Assembly: GCA_016946835.1 (NCBI GenBank)
Contig: JACVTC010000091.1
Span: 110,001 to 162,500 of the forward strand
DNA from: Neocallimastix lanati (nom. inval.)
Taxonomy: Eukaryota; Neocallimastigomycota; Neocallimastigomycetes; Neocallimastigales; Neocallimastigaceae
Direction of reading: 5' to 3'
Length of the DNA: 52,500 nucleotides
The position numbers were made by a program, and so were the translations under genes. The notes beneath the pieces were generated by a model. That model made no database searches. It saw only the letters and a program-made list of their open reading frames with translations, and was not told the origin of the DNA. Of this stretch, positions 1 to 11,835 are shown piece after piece; positions within the stretch are counted from its first letter, which is position 1; the number at the start of each line of letters is the position of its first letter.

Positions 1-15
1 AAAATTATATTAATT

Positions 16-17
<2 letters not shown>

Positions 18-73
<56 letters not shown>
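18..73. repeat. 56-base poly-T tract
   Basis: Uninterrupted T run. It is the longest of many A or T homopolymers in the spacer DNA of this window. No gene touches it. Confidence 0.95.
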
Positions 74-78
<5 letters not shown>

Positions 79-2204
79 AAATATTAAATATAAAAGTTTA
101 AATATGTTTATGTTAATACAATTAATTTTTGGTAAAGAATAATATGATAAATAATTTTAATTTTGAAATTTCATATAGAAAGAAATTTTGAAATTTTAAA
201 AATTAAAATCTTAATTTTAAAAAAAATGAATTTTTAAATCCAATAAATTTAATAGAATATTAAAATGAATAGATATAATATATCCTTTTTAAATTAAATA
301 ATGTTAAACTTTAAATATCTTTTATTTTTTTTAACAATCAATTTTTATATTTATATTTATTTTTTTTATTTTATTTTATTTTATTTTATTTTTTTTTTTT
401 TAATTTTTAATTTCAAAATGCAATTCTGAAATCACTTTTCAAAAAATATAAAATTTTATTTATTAAAATTACGAAATTAAGGATTATTAAATATTTAATT
501 TATATTGTAAATAAATTACATATATATAATATTTTATGAATTTATTTATTTATTTTTTTTTTATGATAATTTGGTTATTTTAATTTAAAAATTGAATTTT
601 TATTAAAAAAAAAGTTTTATTTCAAAATAAAATAATTGTTAAATTTTAAAAAATATTAAAAATAAATAAAAAAAAAAACTTTAATGTAATACAATAAAAA
701 TAATGTAATTCAAGAATGTATCCGAAAATTTAACTTAAAATAAAAATATTGATGTACATATATAACTACAATATTGATACAACAAAGTATGGATGTTTCA
801 ATCAATAATACAATTTGTAGGAAAATAAGCCAATCATTGATAAGAAAATATATTTTGAAATATAAAAGATATTTAAATACTTTTATAAACTTTGGTTATA
901 GAGCAAAAAGAAGTAAAATTTAAAAGAAAAAGAAAAATAATGATAGTAATGTAATTATATTAAATATATCTATATTATTATTTATTTTAAAGATATAGAT
1001 TATATATTAAATAAATGTAATACTAATTTTAAGATGAAGCTACTTGATAGCACCAGTCATAGCAATTATGCTGATAAAAACAATAGGAATCAATATATAC
1101 TCATTTGGCTCCTAAAATTTAATATTTAAATGTTTATTATTTTAAAAAAAAAAAAATTGAAATTAAAATATAATAATAAATAAAAAATAAGATAAATTTA
1201 ATGTTTAATTTTATTTTATAAAAATTTATTAAAAGAGTATTTGCTAATTACCTATTATTTATTAATTATAAAAATAACTCGAATATAAAAGCTCTAATAA
1301 AAATGAATAAAGGCTTCCTGTTTGATTGTTATATTTTAAATTTTATATTTATTTTATATTAATTATTAAATATATTTCAATAAATTGTAATTATTTAAAT
1401 ATTTTGTATAGTCGTATACTAATAATAATAAAGTAAAAGAAATATATTTATTTATTTATTTATTTATTTATTTATTCTTATATGTAAAATATAAAATATA
1501 TAATTAAAAGTTATATATTCGAATTAATAAATAAATAAATATAGAATACTTTTAGATAAAATATTTATAAAAGTTTTGATGGTTTTTTTAATTATATGGA
1601 ATAAAAATTACAAATAATGAGTCAATATTTTTTTAATTAATAATAATAAAGAAAAGATAATGTATATGGAAGCATTTATTTATTTATTTATTTATTTATT
1701 TATATTCATTTATTTATATTTACAATTATATTTATTCACTAAATTTAATGTATTTAATTAATAATATTGTTTTTTATACAATAATTTTATGATACCTACA
1801 TTCTATAATTTATTTTAATTGGATGATTCAACAATATTTGTAATGAATAATAGAATATTATAGATGATAGATTAATAAATAATATATTATAGATTAAATA
1901 AATCATATATATTAAATAAATGAATATTTTATTTATTTAAATAAATAAGTAATTAAAAAGAATTATTATTTTTATTATTTTCTTTTTTTAGATCAAAATC
2001 AATAATGAAAATAATGAAATCTATTAGTAAAATAAAACTTTTTTTTTTTTAAAAAAATATATATAAATAAAAAAAAATATTTAAAAATTTTTTTTTTTTT
2101 TTTTTTTACTTTATCAAAAAATTTCTAATTAAAGAATAATAATATTCTAGGTAAATTTTATTTTTATAAAAATTTATTAAAATACCAACAAAATAAAAAG
2201 AAAA
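74..2204. other. AT-rich spacer upstream of the RidA gene
   Basis: About 2.1 kb of almost pure A+T. It contains TTTA microsatellites near 1441-1476 and 1671-1717 and several T runs of 10 to 20 bases. The only island with more balanced composition is about 1034-1118, described as a possible exon. The stretch just before the RidA start (2180-2204) is A-rich, as is usual before fungal start codons. No TATA box or other promoter element can be singled out in such AT-rich DNA. Confidence 0.7.
1040..1111 (-). CDS. possible terminal exon of a small membrane protein
   Basis: On the minus strand a TTTTAG acceptor is followed by 23 open codons and a TAG stop. The peptide starts EPNEY and then runs as a hydrophobic, helix-like segment (ILIPIVFISIIAMTGAIK). 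The island is clearly less AT-rich than its surroundings, which argues for a real exon. I could not find a convincing upstream exon: the candidate donor near 1251 follows stops in all three frames. A plus-strand frame of 31 codons from 1034 covers the same bases, so the strand is not certain. I do not recognise the protein. Confidence 0.25.
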   Translation of the reverse strand, partial: EPNEYILIPIVFISIIAMTGAIK

Positions 2205-2936
2205 ATGGCTCTTGAAAAGGTTCACACTGAAACTGCTCCAGCTGCTATTGGTCCATACTCTCAAGCTATTAAGGCCAACGGTGTTGTTTACTGCAGGTCT
2301 GTTTAAATTAAAGTCGATATTAAAAAATATTATTAAATATTTAAATGAAAAAATAAATATTAACGACTAATATTTTATTATATAATATTATATTGATAAA
2401 AAATAATAATAATCAATTTTAAAAAAAAAAAAAAATAAACCAAATCATAAATTATTATAAAAAAAAATTAGTGGTCAAATCCCATTAGACCCAGAAAAGA
2501 TGGTCATTGTTGGTGATAACGTTAAGGAACAAACTGCTCAAGTTTTAAAGAATTTAACTCAAGTTTTAAAGGCTGCCGGTACTGATGTTGATCATGTTGT
2601 TAAGACCACTGTCTTCTTAAAGAACATGAACGACTTCGGAGATATGAACGAAGTTTATGGTCAAACCTTCAAGGGTAATCAACCACCAGCCAGAGCTGCC
2701 ATTGAAGTAAGTTTCAATAAAAAATAATTTAAAAATTTACGTAATGGAAGTATATAAATTTTAAAGTATATCAATCATATTTTTAATGTTATTTATACTA
2801 ATGGGAAAAATATGTATTTAAATTATTATTTATGTATAAAAAAATAAATTTTTTTTTTTTAAAAAAAAAAATATAGGTTGCTAAGCTTCCAAAGGATGCT
2901 CTTGTTGAAATTGAATGCATTGCTGTCTTACCATAG
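2205..2936 (+). CDS. RidA/Mmf1 (YjgF/YER057c/UK114) family imine deaminase, three exons
   Basis: The family hydrolyses reactive 2-aminoacrylate and related imines made by PLP enzymes, giving keto acids and ammonia. Exons are 2205-2296, 2472-2706 and 2877-2936. Introns are 175 and 170 bp, with donors GTCTGT and GTAAGT and acceptors TTAG and TATAG. The spliced protein is 128 residues, the usual length for the family. Family landmarks are the N-terminal AIGPYSQA, SGQIPLDP across the first junction, and the C-terminal signature PPARAAIEV (its Arg is the carboxylate-binding residue) followed by ALVEIECIAV. The start is set by family length and by the A-rich context. Codons are much richer in C and G than in neighbouring genes (AAG, ACC, TTC, ATC), which suggests strong expression. 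I see no mitochondrial presequence, so a cytosolic location is likely (inferred). Confidence 0.95.
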
Positions 2937-3240
2937 ATTTCAAAATTTTCTTTAAAATATGCATTTAATAAAAGTTTTATAAAAATGAAAAAATGAAAGT
3001 CTTTTTTTTTTTTTTTTTTTTAATAATAATAGTAAAAAAAAAAAGAAAAAGACATAAAAAAAATAAAATAAAATAATAAAGGATCTATTATACAAGCAAA
3101 AGTATATTTAATTTAAATAAAAGAGAATTAAAAAAAATAAAAAAGATAGAAAGAAGAAAAAAGATCACAATATAAAAATAAATAAATAAAAATAAATAAA
3201 GTAAAACAAACAAAAATTAAAAAGAAATAAAAAAAATTTT
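2937..3240. other. RidA 3' flank
   Basis: A+T-rich DNA with AATAAA near 2966 shortly after the stop, which is a plausible polyadenylation signal. A 20-base T run and A-rich sequence follow. No gene seen. Confidence 0.5.
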
Positions 3241-3249
3241 AAAACGAAT

Positions 3250-3760
3250 GTTAATTATTTTTAGTGTATTTGAATGTAGTAAAATTATTACTATTATTAT
3301 TATTATTATTATTTGATAAATATTAATCATTATATTTGTTTTTGTGTTTATCGTTGTACTTAACACTAGTAGAAATTATTTAATATTTTTAAATTATGAT
3401 ATGTCGATGTAGTACTGATAAGGCATAATAATAATACTGGATCATTATCTATTTCAACGAAGGGTGAATCTAGTCTTAGTAGTTCAATAAATGATGAATC
3501 CGGGGAAAGTTTAATGGACACCACAATATCTATTTCAAGGATGTTACTTCTAGGTTTTATTATTTTTTTATTTGTTAGGAAGGGAAAATTACCGCATAGT
3601 ACAAGTTGCCGAAATACATAGTATTTTCGAGCTTTTTTATATTTTACTTTTATTTTTATTTTTAATTTCAAATGTACTTTTCACTTACATGTATTTTTTA
3701 TAATAAAATTAATAAATTTATGGAAGTGTATTCTTTTCCTTGTCTAAAAAACAAAAAAAA
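3250..3760 (+). mobile_element. probable 3' fragment of a LINE-type retroelement
   Basis: A plus-strand open frame of about 75 codons (3400-3626) is Ser/Asn rich and ends RKGKLPHSTSCRNT before a TAG stop. An AT-rich tail follows, with the motif GAAGTGTATTCTTTTCCT at 3723-3740 and then an A-rich stretch. A close match to this tail motif ends the LINE relic further downstream (8129-8146), which suggests this is the end of a 5'-truncated copy. No reverse transcriptase or endonuclease motif is left here, so the call rests on the shared tail and on neighbouring copies. A minus-strand frame of 101 codons overlaps it but has no family signature. Confidence 0.35.
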
Positions 3761-4006
3761 ATGTGGATATGAATTATAATATATATATAGCTACTGTAAA
3801 TGGAAATGTGGGAGATTGAATCACTCCAAAGCTTATGTTTAAAACTTTATTTAAGGATGGAAATCTTTTTGTACTTTTTCACTACTAACATTTTATTTAT
3901 CTATACATTTTAGTTAATATATGATCATTTTACAGGAAATTATTACATTAATTAGAGCTTTATTAATGTAATAATAAAATTCAAAAGAAAACAAAACAAA
4001 ACAAAA

Positions 4007-4007
<1 letters not shown>

Positions 4008-4053
<46 letters not shown>
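4008..4053. repeat. 46-base poly-A tract
   Basis: Uninterrupted A run preceded by an AAAAC repeat. It lies between two LINE fossils and could be a remnant retroposon tail or a spontaneously expanded homopolymer. Confidence 0.9.
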
Positions 4054-4055
<2 letters not shown>

Positions 4056-4289
4056 TTAATCAATTTAACAAAATATACAATATTTATTTTACTTTACTTA
4101 AATAATTGACAATACAAAGTGAAAAGAAATAACTTCATTTTATTTTAATTATTTTTTAATTTTTCAATATTTATTTTTTTTTTACGTTTTATATTAATAT
4201 TTATATTTCTTAGTTTATTGTATTTTAGTTTATAGTATTTTAGTTTATATTAGTTTCATTTTTATTATTTGTAATTTGTAAATTAATTA

Positions 4290-6250
4290 TTGTTCATTAT
4301 AGAAAAGATATTTCACAGAGGTTCTCGTTGTTATGGAACATCTATTAATAACATAAGGTTGATTTTTATCTGTGGTATATACACTGATGGACCAACGCTA
4401 AAATGAAGGAATTTATTCATTTTAAATATAAGAATAATATTTTGTCATTGAAAAGAATTACTTATTTCAATGATAGTTTCTTCAGGATGAAAGTATACAC
4501 TCCAAATTTCAATCAGGAAAAATTTGTAAAAGTATTTGAAAAAGCAATATATCAGGAGTTAAAATTTCATATTTTAGATGTTCTAAATGGAATCATAAGG
4601 TTTTTTTTTTTTTTTTTTTCAGCATTTAAAATAAAATTTAATATCTAATAACACATCCAATAATACATACTCAGCTCAACTAATTTAGTAAAGGTTATAA
4701 ATGCTAATTATGTACCTAACTCTCCCAATACACCTAATCTAAATTCTCAAAAGCTAATTTCACATTCTAACAGGGAAATAAATTTATTTTGTCCTATTTA
4801 GAATACTAATGAACGGAATTTTGTGAGAAGAGATAGTATTGAGTACTTCAACATGATTTTTAAACTATTATTCCTATGTTTTCAGGAAGCAGGTAATGAT
4901 ACCAAGGATGATAAATATTCATGTAAAGTAACACTTCCCAACTACAAACATTTCTAGAAAAGATTGGATCCAAATACCCGCAGGTTGCAGAAGTTTATAT
5001 CTTGTATCTTGGATATCATTTCTCATGTACTCATCTTGTTTCTTTAATAGCATATAGTCTATGGAATCACTCTAAGTGTTCTGTAGGTGTCTATATTCAA
5101 CTCAAAAAATACACTTTACATGTCAGATATGCATTCTCTGAAGTTTCCATATGGCTTCAAACTCACACTAATCATCCATTTATTCTTTTTGGAGGCTTTA
5201 ACATGAGTGCCACTGATTTACAAGACAAATTAAGGGACAGTAACCTTGGTAACTTATTTATTCTTCCGATTAATGGTTCACATATTTCATGAACTAGAAA
5301 TAGATATTTATCATTGGTTTCCGATGAAGTATCCTGAATTTATTATTAGTTTCCGATGGGCACTTCGTGACAGATGTGGATATAAATTCGATGCTCGTGT
5401 TGCCAAAGCCACCAATACGGTTGAGGACGACTGTCAAGAACGGTGTCCTTGTTGTTATAGACTCGATTGGAACATTTTTTTTCTAAATGTTATCTTTTCC
5501 ATAAATTTCGGATGAAATATTTTAAGGATATTGAAATTCTTTATGAAAAATTTTTTATAATTTCCAAATATTGTCCAATATCAAAGAGTATTGTAAATAT
5601 TGTTGTCACAGATATGAATAATATAGAATCTAGTACAGATTCTGATAGCAGTAACGAAGTTTATAATATTAATAATAATAACAATAGAAATAATATTGTT
5701 AATAGTAGTAATATTAGTAATAGATAAAATAGAAATATTAATATTAGTAATAGTAAAAATCATAGTATCATCACTAATAATGTAGTGAATAGATCAATTG
5801 ATAATAATCGTGTTAATAATTACTAATTTTCTGAATAATGAATGTGTAAATATATATGTGAGGTAGTACCGATTATATAACTTCCTTTTTTGGTGGAAGA
5901 GATGCAGGCATTATTGATTTATTATAAAAAGGAATAGGATTTTTTGTTTAATAACTAAATCATTTCTAGTGATTATTCTAAAAAGCTATTCTTGGTACTC
6001 TCTGCAGCTCTCTTTACAGAAGTAATGCCTATGACTAGTACTCTTCAAAAGTTGCTATTCCGACGGTATAAGCGCAAATTAATCAGGAGTGTCAACTCTG
6101 GAAATACAATAAGACAGACTAGAAGGACAAATGCCTCTGAAGGAGAATACCATAATTTCTTCCAGATAGTCAATTCAAACCCTAATCCAGAATAAGAATT
6201 TCCTTTAAACAAAAATCTTATAATCTGGAAGTGAGATTCGTTTCCTATGA
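4290..6250 (+). mobile_element. decayed LINE retrotransposon copy A (APE endonuclease and C-terminal domain)
   Basis: Fragments in all three plus frames read as a non-LTR element. An ORF1-like piece lies at about 4310-4650. The endonuclease N-terminal part with a catalytic-type QEAGND lies near 4885. A stretch YLGYHFSCTHLV lies at 5002-5040, and HPFILFGGFNMS near 5177-5212 corresponds to the PxILxGDFN motif with Asp changed to Gly. Directly after it come DRCGYKFDARV and the zinc-ligand-like CQERCPCC (5371-5455), which in such elements lie at the end of ORF2. The reverse transcriptase is therefore missing by internal deletion. A further C-terminal piece (SFFGGRDAG, then ALFTEVMPM to 6195) and a tail motif at 6228-6246 follow. 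Many stops and frame shifts make it non-functional. Confidence 0.7.
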
Positions 6251-6449
6251 ATTTTTTTCTGAATTTATTTATAAACTTTATTTTGAATATTACTTTTATT
6301 TCACATTCATATTTATAAAATTATTATGTTCAAATTGGGCAAATAACATCTATTTTTTAATTATTTTTTTTTTTTTTAAAAAAAAAATTCATGTAATTAA
6401 TTAATGAATAAATAAATAAAGTTAAAGTTGGCAATAATTGAAACAATAT

Positions 6450-7983
6450 AAAAAAATTATCAATTAGCTCGTTGGACTGAACATAGAAATTTAGCTTCTA
6501 ATATTATTGGTCATAATTTGAATAGTAATTACTGGAATACTTTTTTTTTAGAATTTTTTTTAGAAATAATCAAAGATACTTTCAATTATGGAATTTTGAT
6601 TAATGATCCTATAACTATCACCGAAATTAGAAATATTGTTCTATTGATGAAGAATAATAAGGCACCAGGGCCTTAATTGTATTTCCATTGAATTTTACCA
6701 AGAAGTGCTTTACATTATGGTACTAAAGAAAAAGTATCCAAGTGATACAAAATACATTAAAATTTTTCTCAATAAAATTTGGGATGGTTTCTTTCCTTAA
6801 GAAATAGAAAACTGCTTCCATTGTTTCTATTCCAAGTAAGTGTGAATAATTGCAATAACTATCTTGGAATTTTATTAACATTTTTTTTTTTTGATATGCT
6901 TTTATACGAATTTGACATCCATCGTTGAGTGCTCTATGTGTGCCCCCCCTTTCACCTATTTTATTAAATTTATTCACTAACGATGTCTTAGATAAATATT
7001 TTAGAATGAATTTTGTATCAATATTAGAAATTAAAAAAAAAAAAATACTGTGGAGGCTTATTTGCTTTTAATTGCTTTTAGTAAAGAGAATATGACTTCA
7101 TTTCTTTATCATGTTTTTAAATGGATTGACAATAACAAAATGTCATTTAGAATTAATAAATGTGTTAACTATGGTAATCTTTGTTCAATCTCATTCATTT
7201 GAAGATTTTATTTTCCATATTGGTATCTACTTTCATTCCTAAGGTTTCATGTAATACTTATCTCAGAATTCCATTCAGTGATTATCTATCACTTCATCCA
7301 AGTTATATCTAATAGGAAAAAAAAGAATTCATACTTATTCAATCTTTAATTAATACTGGTATACTATGACATCTTGGCTCATCTCATAAAATCAATAATG
7401 AAATCAATAAATTAAGGAATGTTTTAAACATTACCGTAAAAGGAATTCTTATATTAGTACTAATGTCCTTTTTCGAGACCTTCATATTTTCCCTATCGCC
7501 GGTTTCTCTGTGACAATGCAAACTAAGCGCTTTTTGTAAATGGATTAATTTTAATTGCATTATTAAAGGTCTTATTAAAAAATACTCATACTATGTGTAA
7601 ATAATTTTTAAGGAAACTAAAGAATCTCTTACTCTGTTGAGAAAAATCCAAAAAAAAAAAAAATCAAAAAGTTTAGTGATGTATGATGTTATTGAAGTAT
7701 ATTGATCTGATATTACTATAAAATAAGGTATTAAATGAACTAACTATAATATATCAAAATTCATTCACACAAGAACTTTATTCAATCTTAGTTGTAAATA
7801 TACTAAGATTAGTCTAGGATTTAATTGGATATTATATTTAAGATGTGGATGTAAGTAAAATACCACTATTACCTTCAGAAGTGGTAGAATTACAGAAAAT
7901 TGTCATAAATGTTGTCCAATATTGTGGTAAAAATAATCAGTCATTTTATTTATAATAATTTTTTATTTGATACATTTTTTATC

Positions 7984-8035
<52 letters not shown>

Positions 8036-8160
8036 TTAATATATTTATAATGCTATCTTTTACACTTTAATATATACAATATATATTAATTTATATATAT
8101 ATATATATAATTAATAAATAAAGTAATAGAAGTGTATTTTCTTCCTAGTTCGAAAAAAAA
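6450..8160 (+). mobile_element. decayed LINE retrotransposon copy B (reverse transcriptase part)
   Basis: Reverse transcriptase landmarks survive in shifted frames. They are ITEIRNIVLLMKNNKAPGP near 6618-6677 (the KAPGPD motif, with a stop in place of Asp), VPPLSPILLNLFTNDV near 6939-6986 (the PLSPxLFN motif) and MSFRINKCVN near 7140-7170. An interior RDLHIFPIAGFSV lies near 7478. The terminal ENCHKCCPIL (about 7897-7926) matches the Cys-rich region of copies A and C. An ATT microsatellite follows, then the tail motif at 8129-8146 and a run of 13 A residues. That order of ORF2 end, 3' UTR, tail motif and A run fits target-primed reverse transcription. The copy has numerous stops and is dead. 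Confidence 0.7.
7984..8035. repeat. (ATT)n microsatellite in the LINE B 3' region
   Basis: About 17 ATT units. The likely LINE fragment at 3250-3760 also has an ATT array (about 3288-3314) ahead of its tail motif, so the array may belong to the element's 3' UTR. Confidence 0.85.
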
Positions 8161-8169
8161 AAAAATCAT

Positions 8170-8539
8170 TAAAAGAAAATAATCATATCTTAAATTCTTA
8201 TAATTATTTTCACTACCTAAAAATTAATAAAAAATGAAAAATATTATGAAAAATTAAAAGAAAAATTATTTTCAAAATAATTAAAAATAAAATAATAATA
8301 ATAATAATAAAACTGAAATAATTTAATTTTTTTTTAAAAACTCGTAATCATAAAATAAAAAATAAAAAGTAAAATAAAGTAATAATTAATAATAAATAAA
8401 AATTATAATAAACCAATAAAATAATAATAATTAAAAAAAAAATAAAGTCTTAAATTAATTATTATTATTATTTATTTATTTTTTTTTTTCTATATATAAT
8501 TTTATTTATTTGTTTTATTTATTTATATTCATTAATTTT

Positions 8540-8584
<45 letters not shown>

Positions 8585-9050
8585 ATTATTATTATTATTT
8601 TCATTTTCATTGTTTTTTTATTTTTTGATTTTAGACTTTAAATTAATTTTTCTTTTTTTTTACATTATTACATTAAATTATATTATATTATTTCTTTTTT
8701 TCTTATTTCATTTTCTATATAAATAATATATAAATATATATATTTTTTTATATTTTTGCTCTTAATAATTTATTTTATTATTATTTTAAAATTGTTATGT
8801 AAAAAAAAGAAAAATTATAATAAAATAAATAAAATAAATGAATAAATCAATTATTATTTATTTTTCTATATTTTAATAATAATAAATTAATTAATAATAG
8901 TAAAATAATATTTTATTATTTTTATTATTATAGTTTATCTATTCATTATTAAGTATTATTTAATAATTATTTAATTTATTTATTTATTGTTTATAAATAA
9001 ATTGCTCTATTTTATAAAAAGTTTTATAAATATATATAAATATATTATTG

Positions 9051-9097
<47 letters not shown>

Positions 9098-9376
9098 TTA
9101 ATCTTATTTATGTATATATTTATATATTTCTTGATATATATATATAATATTTTGTTTTATTATTGATTATATTTAACTTTATTATTGATTATATATAAGT
9201 TTTATTATTATTATTAAGTAATTACTATTGTTATTGTTATTTTTTTTTTTTTTTTTATTTTTTATTTTATTTTATTTTATTCTTTTTCGTTTTCTTAACT
9301 TTTTTTTCCTTTTCTTTTATATATTTTAAATATTATTAGTACTTTCTAATGAGATATTCGCTTTTTTTTTTTTTTT
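8170..9376. other. AT-rich spacer downstream of the chitin synthase gene
   Basis: A+T DNA with long T runs at about 8542-8583 and 9054-9092 and AAATAA-type micro-repeats. I see no gene, RNA or conserved motif. It should contain the 3' UTR of the minus-strand chitin synthase transcript. Confidence 0.6.
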
Positions 9377-9441
9377 ATCTAAATATAAGGTAAAAGGAAC
9401 CCCTTATTTCTGATTCTGCAAATGATGAACCCATTGAATTC
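9376..9441 (-). CDS. possible alternative last exon of the chitin synthase gene
   Basis: On the minus strand a 15-base T tract and TTTTATCAG form a very good 3' splice site ending at 9442. About 22 codons follow without a stop in one frame (NSMGSSFAESEIRGSFYL, then a TAA at 9376-9378). Base composition is more balanced than in the flanks. A GTCTCA donor inside the Ser-Gln tail of the chitin synthase would join in phase, and the RidA gene uses a similar GTCTGT donor. The main frame already stops at 9496, so this would be a splice variant or a misread 3' UTR. Confidence 0.22.
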
Positions 9442-9495
9442 CTGATAAAATAAAAAAAAAAAAAAAATTGAGACCAAAATAAGATTAAAATGAAA

Positions 9496-11790
9496 TTAAG
9501 ATTGAGATAATGATAGAGATAAAAATTGAGTTTGAGTTTGAGATTGGGATTGATAAGAGGATTGAGAAAATGATTGATGATGAAATTGATATGGTGATTG
9601 AGATTGAGATTGAGATTGAGATTGAGACTGAGACTGAGATTGGGTTAAAAATTGGAATAAAGGTTGAGATTGGGATTGTGACAAATTAAAAGACTGAGAC
9701 TGTGAAAAAGAAATATTATTTAATAATGATGATCTATATGGAGTATGATTATTTGTTATTCCATAATTTCTATTAATAGTACTATTATTACTATTTGAAT
9801 TACTATTTCTATTACTGTTTATATTACTGTTGCTATTACTAATACTATTACTATTATTTTGTTTAAAACTTAAAATACTACCTGGATTAGAAAGATGACG
9901 AGATAGACTTTCTTGATAAAATTCAGAAACGCATTCATTTATGAAATCACCATACATATCAACGAGTGAAGAACCATATTGAACAGAGAAATGTTTTCTT
10001 ATGACTTTCTTTGAAATAGGATTATCACGAGTTCCCTTCAAAAGATAAAAGACTTCGTCATGAATATCTTGAAGTAAGGAGACCCGATTAAGGGAAGTTG
10101 CATTGGTAGAAACGGATTCTCGCCAACTAACATAATCTACATCAGTCATAGAAGCAATGGAATAAGTTGTATTTGATGGATTATAATCAGATCCATAAGT
10201 AGTTCCAGATACAATACGAGGACGATTAGGAAATTGACTAGTAACAGAAGAGGAAATAGAAAAGCGTGAAGTACGTGATAAGGTGTAGGTAGGTGTATTT
10301 TTATCATTAGGTTGACCTCGTTGATAACGTTGAGGTAATGAAACTTTTGAATTCATACTTGAACAATGGATTCTATCTAATGAATCACGAGTACCACTTA
10401 TGACACTAGATACCATAGCATCTTCATATTCAAAACTGGTAGAATAACTTTCCAATTTATTAGAATTACTACGTTTAATTTCAAATTTATTATGAGGATT
10501 AATATTTAAACTGTAAGATCTCTTACGTACATGAAATTTTGTTCTTTCACTACCATTTCCACTCTTGGTTGTCGTCAATTGTACCAAACTTTCTTCAACA
10601 ATTTCATTATTATTATTATTATTATTATCATTATTATCATTATCATCTCTAAGATTTGAAATTATACCTTGTGAGTGGGATTCTATAATCATATCATTAT
10701 CTACATTTATGGGAACTATGGATTCCTCTTGACTTAAAAGGTAATTCATACGTGAGTTGGCTCTAATTCTAGAATCATTACCTAAATTCTTGGAATTATT
10801 TATATCAAATGAAATTTCACCATTTATGAAAGAATTTTGATTACTATTACTATTATTAATTAAATTATTTTGATAATTGTCTGCATATAAAGCTGGTGGA
10901 GGAGGTGATAATACATTTGAATCTTCTTCTTCATTTAAACTAGTATGTTTCTCTTTTTCTATATTAGGATTAGGATTAGAATTATTATCATTTTCTTGAT
11001 CTTTGTCAATCGTTAATAAATTTTGATTATTCATATACTTATCATCTAATGTACATAAACTTTGATTATTTTCCATTTCCACAGTAGATTCATTATTGAG
11101 TTTAGTAGTAAGAGATAAATTTAGACGTCTGGAATAGGAATGGGAGCCTACTGAATCACTTTTACTTAATAATTTCTTCTTTAAATTTTCATTACTAGTA
11201 TTGTTACTAGTAATAATCATAGTGTTTTCTTTATCTTCGTTCATATTCTCATGTTCTGTCTTATTTTCATCATTGATTTCTGAAGAGGTATATAAAAGAC
11301 TCTTTTTCACTACTACTTTCGTTTTACCACCAAGACCTAAGGATGATTTTGTGTGGATACTACTAGTTTGACTTCTTCTATCTAAAGACATCGTACTTCC
11401 CTTCTTACTTAATTCAGACGAACGACGTGAAAACTGTAACAATTTTTGTCGCCTTTGAGCATGAGTACTAGTAGTAATACTATTAGTTGTACTAAGAATG
11501 CTGGGATTACTATGAATACTATTACTATCCCATGATGTTTTAATAGATTTATTTAACTTGAAAGCTTGATTAATAGGGTTATTATGGTAATTTATATTTT
11601 TGAAACTCCTTTTAAGATGATGATGATGATGATTTTTGAATTTTGATTTCCTTTCCTCCTGAACATTTTTTACACTATTATTAGAATCAATAATGGCTGT
11701 ATCTATGGTATGATTATCGTTATTGATATTTTTATTATTATTGTTGTTGCTGTTATTGTTATTATATACATAATTATAATTATAATTATA

Positions 11791-11835
<45 letters not shown>

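Noticed and set aside
789-923. 44-codon plus-strand frame in the left spacer
   Set aside because: Lys/Ile/Tyr/Asn composition as expected by chance in A+T DNA, with no splice signals or family likeness.
1240-1330. upstream exon for the small membrane-protein candidate
   Set aside because: The best donor (TAATAG before GTAATT on the minus strand) is preceded by stops in all three frames and there is no start codon.
3366-3671. 101-codon minus-strand frame
   Set aside because: It has no family signature, and its start is a Lys/Ile run from AT-rich DNA. The plus strand of the same region reads more naturally as the end of a retroelement frame with the tail motif behind it.
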